From Nocardia sp. NBC_00403 (GTDB lineage Bacteria; Actinomycetota; Actinomycetes; Mycobacteriales; Mycobacteriaceae), in contig NZ_CP107939.1 of NCBI RefSeq assembly GCF_036046055.1, positions 2,542,001 through 2,606,000 of the forward strand: DNA of 64,000 bases, read 5' to 3'. Each line of letters begins with the position of its first letter. Position 1 is the first letter of the stretch. Under the pieces are notes generated by a model. It had not been told where the DNA came from and made no database searches. It saw only the letters and a list, made by a program, of their open reading frames with translations. The translations under genes were made by a program, and so were the position numbers. Below are positions 26,781 to 35,066 of the stretch, piece after piece.

Positions 26781-27544
26781 GTCCCTACACCGACTACAGC
26801 AAGTACGGCAAGCGCCGCCCGGTGTCGGGTGGGGTCGAGGCGCGCAGCCGCCGTGGCGCATTCGGGCACACGTGGTGGGGGAAGGCACTGATCGAGGCGG
26901 TGGAGGCGATGTCGGAGCCGGGTCGGCTGGCCCGCGGCCGCACCTACGCCAGATCCGGGCAGGTGGTGAGCTATCGGATCGAGCCGGGCGCGGTGACCGC
27001 CGAAGTGCAGGGCAGCCAGCCCCGTCCGTTCACGGCAGTGTTCACCGTCCGACCGCTGCGGGATGAGGAACTGGCGCTGCTCATCGAGACCATCCGCACG
27101 GCACCGGGAATGCTCGCCGAGATCGCTTCCGGCGCCTTGCCGACAGGACTCGGCCCGCATCTATTGCCGACCACGGCCGCGGATCTGGATTTCGCCTGCA
27201 CCTGCCCGGATCCCGGCTGGCCGTGTAAGCACGTCGCCGCGACCTGCTACCTGCTCGCCGAACGGCTCGACGAGCGCCCGCGCGAGATTCTGACGCTGCG
27301 TGGGCTCGATCTGGATACGCTCATCGCGGGCATCGAACGGGACCCGAATCCGGCGCAGTCCGATGATCCCTACGGCGACCGGACCGAGCTGCCGAAGCTC
27401 CCGAAGATCGAATTCCATTCGGCCATGGATGATTTGGATCCGGTGCTATTGCGACGAGCGTTGCGCATGACCGCCGAGGACGAACAGATCGCTGCCGCCG
27501 GACTGCGTGATCTGCGCACGCTCTACGACGAGCTCGGTCGCTGA
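26777..27544 (+). CDS. SWIM zinc-finger protein
   Basis: This has 255 residues. The SWIM signature C-x-C-x(n)-C-x-H is present as FACTCPDPGWPCKHVAAT (about residues 139-156). SWIM domains bind nucleic acid or partner proteins and are regularly found with SNF2 ATPases. The start is a TTG overlapping the helicase stop (TTGA), with translation likely coupled. The N-terminal sequence YSKYGKRRPVSGGVEARSRR is basic and may bind DNA. The pair probably works as a two-part DNA remodelling or repair machine (inference). Confidence 0.88.
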   Translation: MSPYTDYSKYGKRRPVSGGVEARSRRGAFGHTWWGKALIEAVEAMSEPGRLARGRTYARSGQVVSYRIEPGAVTAEVQGSQPRPFTAVFTVRPLRDEELALLIETIRTAPGMLAEIASGALPTGLGPHLLPTTAADLDFACTCPDPGWPCKHVAATCYLLAERLDERPREILTLRGLDLDTLIAGIERDPNPAQSDDPYGDRTELPKLPKIEFHSAMDDLDPVLLRRALRMTAEDEQIAAAGLRDLRTLYDELGR

Positions 27545-27551
27545 CGGCGCA

Positions 27552-28040
27552 TCACCGCGATCGAACGCTTCGGCTTCCGGCCACGAACACCGCGGCGAAG
27601 CACAGGGTGGCCAGGGCGGATATCACGATGACCGGTTCGGGGAAATACAGCAGGGCGATCCAGAAGACGCCCGCTGCCGCGACGACGCAGACGCCGTTGA
27701 ACAGTGACCAGCGGGCAATCAATTGCGGGGCGGCGCGGACGGCGGAGATCACCACTAGCCCGAAAAGCATGCCGAGCAGCCCCATTCCGACGCTGTAGCC
27801 GGTGTTCAGGTCGAACACGCTGAGCTGTCGGCCACCTTCGATCAAGGTCGTTGTGGTCCGCGCCGACAGCTCGTTGATTGCTTCCTCCGCCGGCGTATCC
27901 GCGCCGCCGAAGGCATGCACCACGAGCAGGTGCGCTAGGCCGATCGCACCGAGCAGTGCCGCGCCGGTGAAATGGGCCGGTGCGGCCCATCGTGCGGAAG
28001 TAGTGCCGCTCGATGCGGACGAGGTTGTTATCGCGGTCAT
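27552..28040 (-). CDS. Small four-helix membrane protein
   Basis: This 162-residue protein has four hydrophobic segments, an outside loop ADTPAEEAINELSARTTTTL, and FDLNTGYSVGMGLLGMLFGL between them. The layout is that of uncharacterised four-helix proteins of the LIC_13387/DUF4345-like kind. The ATG at 28040 follows GGAGG by 5 nt. It is divergent from a TetR gene with a palindrome between them, so it is probably the regulator's target. Confidence 0.75.
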   Translation of the reverse strand: MTAITTSSASSGTTSARWAAPAHFTGAALLGAIGLAHLLVVHAFGGADTPAEEAINELSARTTTTLIEGGRQLSVFDLNTGYSVGMGLLGMLFGLVVISAVRAAPQLIARWSLFNGVCVVAAAGVFWIALLYFPEPVIVISALATLCFAAVFVAGSRSVRSR

Positions 28041-28086
28041 CGCGACCTCCATAAACGCGGAAACTGGGGGTGCTCCCAGGAACAGA

Positions 28087-28099
28087 ACAAAAGTTATGT
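28087..28099. promoter_or_regulatory. TetR operator candidate
   Basis: ACAaAAgTTaTGT is a near-palindrome (ten of twelve outer positions match) in an AT-rich patch inside the 74-nt gap between the divergent membrane-protein and TetR genes. Confidence 0.45.
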
Positions 28100-28114
28100 T
28101 ATAGGCTGAGCGAT

Positions 28115-28645
28115 GTGGCAGGCAAGAGTTCATGGTTGGAATCGGGGCTGGTGATCCTCGGCACAGCGGGGCCGACCGGCCTCACCATCGACAAGTTGGT
28201 CGCGGCGACCGGGCTCAGCACCGGGTCCTTCTACCACCACTTTTCGGGCATGTCCGGCTACAAGACCGCGCTGCTCGCGTACTTCGAGGACATGCACACC
28301 ACCCGCTACCTGCGCGAGGTGCGGGCGGCCGCCGAGCGGCTCGATGGACGCGGCCGCCTCGAGCTGTTGATCGACTTGGTGCTCGAAGACGATGAGCCGG
28401 CCAACATAGAAATGGCCGTGCGGGCATGGGCACTCAACGACCCGATCGCCGCAGCGGCCAAGGAACGCGTAGACAACGCTCGGCTCGGTTTCCTGCGGAT
28501 CCTTCTGATGGAGTCCGGATATGCGGAGACCGATGCACACGACATCGCGCAGATCCTCTACCTGCTCGTGCTCGGAGCAGGCAGTGTGCTCCCCGCAGTG
28601 CCACCGGAGCAGCTTCGCGAGCTCTGTCGTCGGATCGTGGGATGA
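28115..28645 (+). CDS. TetR-family transcriptional regulator
   Basis: This has 176 residues. The helix-turn-helix reads LTIDKLVAATGLSTGSFYHH, then FSGMSGYKTALLAYF. The C-terminal domain is of the AefR-like type. A GTG at 28115 is the best in-frame start although its ribosome site is weak. It is divergent from the small membrane protein and may repress it. Confidence 0.85.
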   Translation: MAGKSSWLESGLVILGTAGPTGLTIDKLVAATGLSTGSFYHHFSGMSGYKTALLAYFEDMHTTRYLREVRAAAERLDGRGRLELLIDLVLEDDEPANIEMAVRAWALNDPIAAAAKERVDNARLGFLRILLMESGYAETDAHDIAQILYLLVLGAGSVLPAVPPEQLRELCRRIVG

Positions 28646-28700
28646 GCATCGACCGGCGGGCCGGTCGCGAATCAGGCTGTGGCGCAACCGGTTCGGGAGA

Positions 28701-28884
28701 GGTGATCTCGGGCGTGGACAATCCGGGCGTGATGGGGAGGTGGTTCGTTGGCGATGGCTGCGGATGGCCTGGGCCCGATCGGGTGATGGAGGGTAGTTCG
28801 GTGATCTCGGGCGTGGACAACCCGGGCGCGATCGGGTGGCGGCGGGTGGTGCTCAGGTCGCTTCGGGCGTGGACAGCCCGGACG
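28701..28884. repeat. Three spaced direct repeats
   Basis: TCGGGCGTGGACAAyCCGGG recurs at 28708, 28807 and, less exactly, 28863. The first two copies extend left into GGTGATC and are 29 bp long. Spacing is 99 and 56 bp. The 268-nt gap between the TetR and the receptor-like gene contains no other feature. Open frames across it on both strands are low in complexity and unlike proteins. Confidence 0.75.
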
Positions 28885-28913
28885 TTGTTTCGGTGGCAGC
28901 GGGCGGTGATTCG

Positions 28914-29678
28914 ATGACGTCGGTCGCCGACGACCTCGGGGTCGAAGTCGTGCTCGCCCGACGGGTACGGCGGGTAGTGTCCCTGGTGCCCTCGCTGACC
29001 GAGGCGGTGGCAGCCACCTGCCCGGAAACCCTTGTCGCGGCGACCGATTGGTGCAGCCACCCGGCCGATCTGAATGTCGAGCGTGTCCGAGGAACCAAGA
29101 ACCCGAACGTTCGCCGCATTGTCGAGCTGGCCCCCGACTTGGTGCTGTGTAATCAGGAGGAGAACCGCCGCATCGATGTCGAACGTCTGCGCAGCGCAGG
29201 AATCCCGGTGTGGGTCACCAGGATCGAGACGGTGCCCGCGGCCATCACCTCGCTGACCAGGCTTTTCACCGTTGCTCTCGGCGTCGCGGTGCCGAGCTGG
29301 CTCACCGAGGCCGAATCTTCCTGGGCCGCAATGCCACCCGCGCCCGCCCGTAACGCCGTGATCCCCATCTGGCGCAACCCGTGGATGGTAGTCGGCCGCA
29401 ACACCTTCGCCGGCGACCTCGCTCGCCGCCTCGGCCTGAACCTGGTGCACGCCGACCGCCCCGACCGCTATCCACGCCTCACCGACGACGAACTGACCGC
29501 CGACATCGACCTGGCCGTACTCCCCGACGAGCCATACGTCTTCACTGAAACCGACGGCCCCGACGCCTTCCCCGGCATCCCCGTGGCCTTGGTCGAAGGT
29601 CGCGCACTCACCTGGTACGGCCCCTCTCTCGCCACCGCCCGCGCTGTGCTCGCCGATCGAATAGACCGTGTGCGTTGA
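28914..29678 (+). CDS. Cytoplasmic helical-backbone metal receptor (BtuF/TroA-like)
   Basis: This 254-residue protein has the two-lobe TroA/BtuF fold, with VVSLVPSLTEAVAATCPETL at the start and VRRIVELAPDLVLCNQEENR. These are features of cobalamin and metal-chelate binding proteins. No signal peptide or lipobox precedes the fold, so unlike transporter-bound relatives it should stay in the cytoplasm. No ABC permease is nearby. The ligand is unknown; a corrinoid or metal complex is likely. The ATG at 28914 is the first credible start, just after the repeat patch. Confidence 0.75.
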   Translation: MTSVADDLGVEVVLARRVRRVVSLVPSLTEAVAATCPETLVAATDWCSHPADLNVERVRGTKNPNVRRIVELAPDLVLCNQEENRRIDVERLRSAGIPVWVTRIETVPAAITSLTRLFTVALGVAVPSWLTEAESSWAAMPPAPARNAVIPIWRNPWMVVGRNTFAGDLARRLGLNLVHADRPDRYPRLTDDELTADIDLAVLPDEPYVFTETDGPDAFPGIPVALVEGRALTWYGPSLATARAVLADRIDRVR

Positions 29679-29784
29679 TGGCTGTGCGAGGTGATCGCCG
29701 GCAGCTGGCGGCGGTGCGCTGGGTGCCGCGCGGTCAACGCTGCGTGAGCTGAACGTCGAGCGGTGACCGCGGCGGTGGGGTGTC

Positions 29785-30192
29785 TCAGCCGAGCTCGTAG
29801 TCGAACCAGAGGTGGTGGGTGCCGTCTTCGTCCACGGTCAGGCCGCCGGTGCCCTTGATTCCTGCCAGGTCGCCGGTGCCGCTGGCGGGGACGATGATGA
29901 AGAACTCGGCCCCGCGGTCGGTCCCGAGTGTGGTTGCCGAGTGGGCGAAGTTGAATGTCCCCGCGGCGCCGTTCAGAGTGCCTTCGAAGGACTCCATCGC
30001 AACGTAGGTGCCGGCACCGGTGGCCTGGTCGAACGCGGCGGTGAACAACGTTGCCGAGCGCCCCTTGATCTCACCCTCGAATTCTTTCTGGATGTGCGCG
30101 ATGCCGACTGGTAGCGCGGTGGTGATGGCCGGGTCGGGTACGACATCGGTCGGTACGAAGGACGAGACGGAAAAAGTGCCGGTTGCTTTCAT
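29785..30192 (-). CDS. DUF3224-type beta-barrel protein
   Basis: This 135-residue protein is almost all beta strand. It includes KEFEGEIKGRSATLFTAAFD, GTYVAMESFEGTLNGAAGTF and SGTGDLAGIKGTGGLTVDED, the pattern of DUF3224 (allene-oxide-cyclase-barrel-like) proteins. The function is unknown. The ATG at 30192 gives the standard MKATGTF start. Confidence 0.85.
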   Translation of the reverse strand: MKATGTFSVSSFVPTDVVPDPAITTALPVGIAHIQKEFEGEIKGRSATLFTAAFDQATGAGTYVAMESFEGTLNGAAGTFNFAHSATTLGTDRGAEFFIIVPASGTGDLAGIKGTGGLTVDEDGTHHLWFDYELG

Positions 30193-30443
30193 GCGGCAGA
30201 TGGTAGCGACCGGCACCGACAAGTGCCGGGCTGCTCGGGCCGTCCGTGCCCTCGCATGCGCTGGTCCCAGAACAGACCTAGTGGCCGCTGCGGGGTCGAG
30301 GGCTCGGATCAGGATCGCCGGCGAATTGTCCACGGCTGATCGCACCCGGAAAAGGTCCGATCCTGTCGACTATCGATGGGCCGGCTGCACACGCCTGAGC
30401 CCCAGCTCGACGCACACCGAAAGGCGAACCCCATCTGCGGGAC

Positions 30444-31940
30444 TTATCGGCCACCCGTGGCGAATCGGTAATCGGCCATGTCGAAGTGGCCGCTGCGCCA
30501 GGCGGCCTCGACGGTGGTGGACGGACGCAGCGGGACGTCGCCGTGCGCGTCGAAGTAATAGCTGTTGGCCAGCGCACAGCTGTCCTGCCAGAAGACCTGG
30601 CCGTCGCGACGCGCCAGCATTTCCTGGAAGAAGCGGTCGTTGGCTGCCTTGGTGACCTCCACGAGGGTGGCGTTGGCCGCACGGGCCTGTCGCAGGCAGC
30701 GCAGGATGTGCCTGACCTGATACTCGATCAGTGCAAAATACGACGAGCCGTTGTAGCCGTAGGGTCCGATGATGGAGAAGAAGTTCGGAAAGCCGGGCAC
30801 GCTGACGCCCTCGTAGGCCTGCAATCTGTTGTCGTCCCACCACTTTTCGAGATCGCGGCCGCCGACGCCGCGCAGATCGTAAGTCGGCATATTGCCCGAT
30901 TCCATCACCTTGAACCCGGTCGCCAGAATGAGCACGTCCGCTGGGTGCTCGATGCCGCTCGACGCGCGGACGCCGGTGGCGATGATCTCCTGGATCGGGT
31001 CGGTTTCCAGCACGACATTGTCGCGGTTGAAGGTGGCCAGGTAGTCGTTGGAGAAGCCGGGCCGTTTGCAGCCGAGACCGTAACGCGGCGTGAGCTTTTC
31101 ACGGATGACGGGATCGGCGACCTGGCGCCGCAGGTGCGCGAGCCCCGCCCGCTCGGCGAGCTTGGCCATCGGTAGCGTGCCGTAATAGTGCGCCGAGATC
31201 GGGAAGGTGAACTCCACGTAGGTCTGGCTGACCAGCCGGGTCAGCGTCCGTCCACCCGGCACGCGTAGCGCCAACCGGACCGGCAGCGGCAGCGGCAGAT
31301 CCGGTCTGGGTAAACACCAGATCGGGGTGCGCTGAAACACCGTCAGTCGGTCGACCGCCGGTGCGATCTCGGGAATCACCTGGACCGCGGACGCGCCGGT
31401 CCCGATGATCGCGACACGCTTGCCGCGCAGATCCTGCCCGTGATCCCAGCGCGAGGTGTGCATGGTGACACCGTCGAAATCGGCGACGCCTGGGATATCG
31501 GGCAGCTTCGGCCTGGTCAGCACGCCGGTCGCGCTGATGAGGAAGCGTGTGGTGAGCTCGGTGCCGTCCCCGGTGTGCAATCGCCAGCAGTGCCGGTCTT
31601 CGTCGAACTCGGCCTCGGTAATCGTGGTGCCGAACCGGATCCGGGACCGCAGCTCGTATTTGTCCACGCACGATTCGGCGTACGCCTTCAGTTCCCGCCC
31701 CGGCGCGTACACCCGTGACCAGCTCGCCCGCTGATCGAAGGAGAACTGGTAGCTGAACGACGGTATGTCGACGGCGACACCGGGGTAGGTATTCCAGTGC
31801 CACGTCCCGCCGACCCCATCGGCTTCATCCACGATCAGGAAGTCGTCGAACCCCGCCTCCCGTAGCTTTATCGCCGCGCCGATCCCGGAGAACCCGGCCC
31901 CGACGACGATCACCTCGTGATCGATCGCGTTGCTGCTCAT
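30444..31940 (-). CDS. Flavin monooxygenase, Baeyer-Villiger type
   Basis: This has 498 residues. It shows the FAD motif VIVVGAGFSGIGAAIKLREA, the Baeyer-Villiger fingerprint F-x-G-x-x-x-H-x-x-x-W as FDGVTMHTSRW, and the NADPH motif VAIIGTGASAVQVIPEIAP. This is a type I BVMO/flavin monooxygenase acting on a ketone or similar substrate. The ATG at 31940 is set by AGGAGGTCGC directly upstream; an earlier start would add nine residues. It stands alone on the minus strand. Confidence 0.9.
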   Translation of the reverse strand: MSSNAIDHEVIVVGAGFSGIGAAIKLREAGFDDFLIVDEADGVGGTWHWNTYPGVAVDIPSFSYQFSFDQRASWSRVYAPGRELKAYAESCVDKYELRSRIRFGTTITEAEFDEDRHCWRLHTGDGTELTTRFLISATGVLTRPKLPDIPGVADFDGVTMHTSRWDHGQDLRGKRVAIIGTGASAVQVIPEIAPAVDRLTVFQRTPIWCLPRPDLPLPLPVRLALRVPGGRTLTRLVSQTYVEFTFPISAHYYGTLPMAKLAERAGLAHLRRQVADPVIREKLTPRYGLGCKRPGFSNDYLATFNRDNVVLETDPIQEIIATGVRASSGIEHPADVLILATGFKVMESGNMPTYDLRGVGGRDLEKWWDDNRLQAYEGVSVPGFPNFFSIIGPYGYNGSSYFALIEYQVRHILRCLRQARAANATLVEVTKAANDRFFQEMLARRDGQVFWQDSCALANSYYFDAHGDVPLRPSTTVEAAWRSGHFDMADYRFATGGR

Positions 31941-32076
31941 GCGACCTCCTTTGGCCTGCGAGCTCACCTCGCCCCCCGCGTCACACGGTCCGAATCCTCG
32001 GCGCAGTCGACGCCGTGCTCGATGCCATCCACGGTACGGCCTGCGCCCACGGTCAACCAGGCGATCGGCCGGCTGA

Positions 32077-32397
32077 TCACTCGACGAGCAGGACCTCAGC
32101 GTGCAGCTTCTCGATGTTTGCCGCAGCCGTGCCCCTCGCCTCCCAGTCTCGCCAGCCGCTCGAGTCGAGAATCGAGTCCCAGGTCAGGTAGGGGAGTTCG
32201 GGATGACGTTGGTGGACTATCTCGCCCGCCAGCATGCCGGGGAGTGCCTTGCGGGGGTCGGCAAGTGCTTGGTTTCCAATGGAGGTGGTGAGCGCACGGG
32301 TGGTGCCGAGCCGTGGATGGGCTGCGCGCACGCGATCGGCGTAGCCCGGCGGCAGGTCCGCGGGGCTGCCACCGACGTCGAGTCCGATGCCTTCCAC
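32077..32397 (-). CDS. Hypothetical protein, 106 aa
   Basis: I do not recognise this protein. The sequence (ADRVRAAHPRLGTTRALTTS, LPYLTWDSILDSSGWRDWEA) has ordinary amino-acid use and codon bias. It could be the C-terminal piece of a larger enzyme whose 5' part is lost, since no good ribosome site lies before the first ATG. It lies behind the amidohydrolase gene on the same strand. Confidence 0.4.
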   Translation of the reverse strand: MEGIGLDVGGSPADLPPGYADRVRAAHPRLGTTRALTTSIGNQALADPRKALPGMLAGEIVHQRHPELPYLTWDSILDSSGWRDWEARGTAAANIEKLHAEVLLVE

Positions 32398-32591
32398 GGC
32401 AATCCGCGCTCTGTCAGTTGGGTGAAACCGATCCTGCCCTTCGTCAACCCCGACCAGGGCGGACTGCTGCTCGCGGTGGCCTCCCTCATCAGCTGGGGCT
32501 GGGTATCAGTGCTCGCACTGCGCCACATGCCCGCCTTCGCAGCCCACGTCAGCTGGGGCGCACCCCACCCCGCCTGATCCCCGACACACCG

Positions 32592-32627
32592 AATCGGCCG
32601 TCACAAAGATCCTCGTGACAGCCGATT
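32592..32627. terminator. Hairpin after the amidohydrolase gene
   Basis: AATCGGCcGTCAC (32592-32604) pairs with GTGACaGCCGATT (32615-32627), leaving one mismatch and a 10-nt loop. It lies 22 nt past the stop of the minus-strand amidohydrolase. A weak T-rich stretch follows on the plus side. Confidence 0.6.
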
Positions 32628-32648
32628 TCCTGTTTGGGTTGGGGGAAC

Positions 32649-33728
32649 TCAGGTTGCGGTATCGATTCGGTACAGCTGTAGCGCGGTCGTTCGGAAGATC
32701 TGTTCGAGTTCGGGTCTGCCGCCGCCGTGGCCGGTGATCGCGGCGGCTATCACCTCCACACTGTTGCCGATACTTGTAATCGGTTTGTCTACTGGGAAAT
32801 TGGAGCCCCACAGGAGTCGGTCGGCGCCGAAGACGTCGAGTGCGTGTTCGACGAGTGGGCCGATCCGGTCCAGGAGTGCGAGGACCGGTGTCGGGTGACC
32901 CCGACGGGGGACGGGATGGCCGAGAACGGGCATCATCAGGCCGCTGACCTTCGCGAACACGTTCGGATTCGCGGCAAGCGCGGTGAGATTGTCGCGCCAG
33001 CGGATGAACAGTTCGCGGCGCAGGCTCGGATTCGTGCCGGTGTGCTTGCCGACGGGGCCGAAAATGCCTGCGGGAGTGCCGAGATGGTTCAGCACGATGG
33101 GCACCTCGGGATATCGTGCGGCCAACGCGGTGACATCCGGCAGTGCGTGCGAATACACCCACGCCTCGAAGCAGAGACCGCGCTCTGCCAGCGCCGCGAA
33201 GCCGTCCAGGAATGCCTTCGTGGTGAGGGCGCCTTCGGTCCTGGTGAACGAGCGCACATCACGGTCGGGGTGGTGGGCGACCATGGCGCGAATGCCGCGC
33301 AGCAGGGGAGACGCTGCGCGATGCGCGTCGAGCAGCTCGGCGAAATTCGGTGCTGCGGGATTCGCGTGGCCGAGGATCGCGCCGAGCGCGGGATTTACGC
33401 CGCCGAACGGTAGCTCTGTGACCCAACGGGTTTCGTCGGCCGCGGCCAGCGGTCCCGCTCCCGACCACCCGACCTCGATGTGCACGATCGCCTCGACGGG
33501 AGTCGCCTCCGCATCCGCGCGATAGTCCGCCGGCAGGTAGGGATGCGCGAAAAATGTTGGATCACCGACGAATTCGCGGTCCCGCCGCGGCGCGAGCCGG
33601 ATCGCGATCTCGATCGGCAGCGGCAAATACTTGAACAGCCGCGCCATCGCGCTGAAGTCTCGTGGCGTCGCCAGCGGATCCCACTGGTGGATGTGCGCAT
33701 CGATGATGCGAATGCCTGTGAGGTCCAT
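32649..33728 (-). CDS. Amidohydrolase-2 family metal-dependent hydrolase
   Basis: This 359-residue TIM barrel has IIDAHIHQWDPLATP at the start (the H-x-H metal site), EVPIVLNHLG for the later histidine and DRLLWGSNFPVDKP for the catalytic aspartate. The family covers ACMSD-like decarboxylases, lactonases and 2-pyrone-4,6-dicarboxylate hydrolase relatives. The substrate is unknown. The neighbouring BVMO makes an ester/lactone-opening role possible, but they are not in one operon. Confidence 0.85.
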   Translation of the reverse strand: MDLTGIRIIDAHIHQWDPLATPRDFSAMARLFKYLPLPIEIAIRLAPRRDREFVGDPTFFAHPYLPADYRADAEATPVEAIVHIEVGWSGAGPLAAADETRWVTELPFGGVNPALGAILGHANPAAPNFAELLDAHRAASPLLRGIRAMVAHHPDRDVRSFTRTEGALTTKAFLDGFAALAERGLCFEAWVYSHALPDVTALAARYPEVPIVLNHLGTPAGIFGPVGKHTGTNPSLRRELFIRWRDNLTALAANPNVFAKVSGLMMPVLGHPVPRRGHPTPVLALLDRIGPLVEHALDVFGADRLLWGSNFPVDKPITSIGNSVEVIAAAITGHGGGRPELEQIFRTTALQLYRIDTAT

Positions 33729-33808
33729 GGTGCCCGTCCCGTCGACGCCGACCGTCCGCTCCGGCGATTGTCACATGTCACCGCGGGAGCGGGGGCGATA
33801 ATCACCGG

Positions 33809-34777
33809 GTGCAAGCAGAGCATCCGACGTCCGCCGCTTTGCAGCGGCTGGTCGACGAGGGGGTGTTGACCGCGGCCCAGCTCGAGGCGGTCGCAGCGGC
33901 GCTGGCTGCCGAGGAATCCGGCAATAGGCCGCCGCCGGGCAAGCTGCTCGCCGAGATCGCCGCCTATATCGGTGCCGGCTTGCTCTTCGGCGGCGGTGGG
34001 CTCGTGCTCGCCGGATCCTGGGAGGACATGGCGCGTGCCGCCCGGATTGTCACCTTCGCGGTGGTGACGATCGGGCTGACGGCCGGTGGGATCGCTGTGG
34101 CCGGTGGATTTTCTACACTTTTCCACCGCGCGGTCGACGGAAGTACCGCGCGGCTTCGGCTCGCGACAGTATTGTTCGCCCTTGCCGCGGGGGCAGTGAC
34201 CGTGACCGTGGGCACCGCGATAGGTAACGGCGACAGCGCCGCCGGGTGGGTCGGTGCGACCGTCGCGGGGACACTGGCGGCCATCCTCGGCTACCTCGCG
34301 CTTCCTTCGCTGACCGGCTTGCTCACCTGCGCTGTTTTCAGTGCCTGCATGGTCCCTGCGGTGCTCGATGTGACCTTCGGCATCGACGAGCCGTGGATCG
34401 GCGTCGGCTTGTTCGGGCTCGGCGGAATCTGGTTCGCGCTCACCCGAATCGGCGCATTCGCCGAGCTCTGGGCCGGCTACTCGGTGGCGATCCTGATCTC
34501 GCTGCTCGGCGCTCAACTGACCGGGGACCACAATTTGACCCCGGCCTACTTACTCACCGCCGTGATGGCCGTCGCCTGCTTCACGCTCTATGCCGCGCAG
34601 CGCTCGGCCGTTCTGGTCATCGGTGGCGGCGCCGCGGTTGCCCTGGCCGCGGCGGAGGCGGTATGGCAGTGGACCGACGGAGCAGTCGGCGCGGCGGGTT
34701 CGGTATTGGCCGTCGGCGCAATAGTTCTCATCATCGGCGCGGTACTGCTCGCGCGCGCGTCGAAAACGTCCTCGTAG
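33809..34777 (+). CDS. Polytopic membrane protein, DUF2157-like
   Basis: This has 322 residues. An N-terminal soluble segment (LQRLVDEGVLTAAQLEAVAA) resembles the start of DUF2157 proteins. About nine or ten membrane helices follow, the first beginning at IAAYIGAGLLFGGGGLVLAG. There are no catalytic motifs. A GTG at 33809 is the start. It is divergent from the amidohydrolase. Confidence 0.75.
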   Translation: MQAEHPTSAALQRLVDEGVLTAAQLEAVAAALAAEESGNRPPPGKLLAEIAAYIGAGLLFGGGGLVLAGSWEDMARAARIVTFAVVTIGLTAGGIAVAGGFSTLFHRAVDGSTARLRLATVLFALAAGAVTVTVGTAIGNGDSAAGWVGATVAGTLAAILGYLALPSLTGLLTCAVFSACMVPAVLDVTFGIDEPWIGVGLFGLGGIWFALTRIGAFAELWAGYSVAILISLLGAQLTGDHNLTPAYLLTAVMAVACFTLYAAQRSAVLVIGGGAAVALAAAEAVWQWTDGAVGAAGSVLAVGAIVLIIGAVLLARASKTSS

Positions 34778-34866
34778 CCGTCGCTGCTCAGCGCGGTAGG
34801 TCGCCCGCGCAGTTCGCAGGTGGCCTCGGCTGCGGCGTGCTCATGTGCGGTGGTCGCTGAGCCGGC

Positions 34867-35066
34867 GTGGTTCGGTGGTTTCGGCTACGGCGCACTCAGC
34901 TAGCAGTGTGTTGCCGAGTTCGTGTCGTTCGGTGGTTTCGGCCACCGCGCACTCGGCCATTGTACGTCGCTGAGGTGGTGGGTTCCGTGGTTTCGGTTCA
35001 GTGTTGTCGGCTGTCGTAGGTCGTTGAAATGGTGTAGCGCAGTGGTTTCGGCTGCACCACACTCAG
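34867..35066. repeat. Degenerate tandem array, about 55-57 bp unit, four copies
   Basis: GTGGTTTCGGc begins at 34875, 34932, 34987 and 35042, spaced 57, 55 and 55 bp. The first two copies share TTCGGTGGTTTCGGCyAC plus CGCACTC; the last two are more worn. The array fills the gap between the membrane protein and the TetR gene and touches the TetR stop. No gene is visible inside it. Confidence 0.75.

Noticed and set aside
24873..26888. 671-residue open frame opposite the helicase
   Set aside because: Antisense shadow of the SNF2 gene with no recognisable domain.
28434..29450. Minus-strand frame with repeated GLSTPEIT
   Set aside because: The amino-acid repeat only reflects the DNA repeats at 28.7 kb and the rest opposes two real genes.
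32101..32577. Plus-strand frame with a hydrophobic C-terminal segment
   Set aside because: The first two thirds are shadow of the minus-strand frame and it lacks a ribosome site; only the short hydrophobic end looks protein-like.
34867..35066. Possible CRISPR array
   Set aside because: Repeats are degenerate, spacers are not unique, and no cas genes are present. The same holds for 28701-28884.
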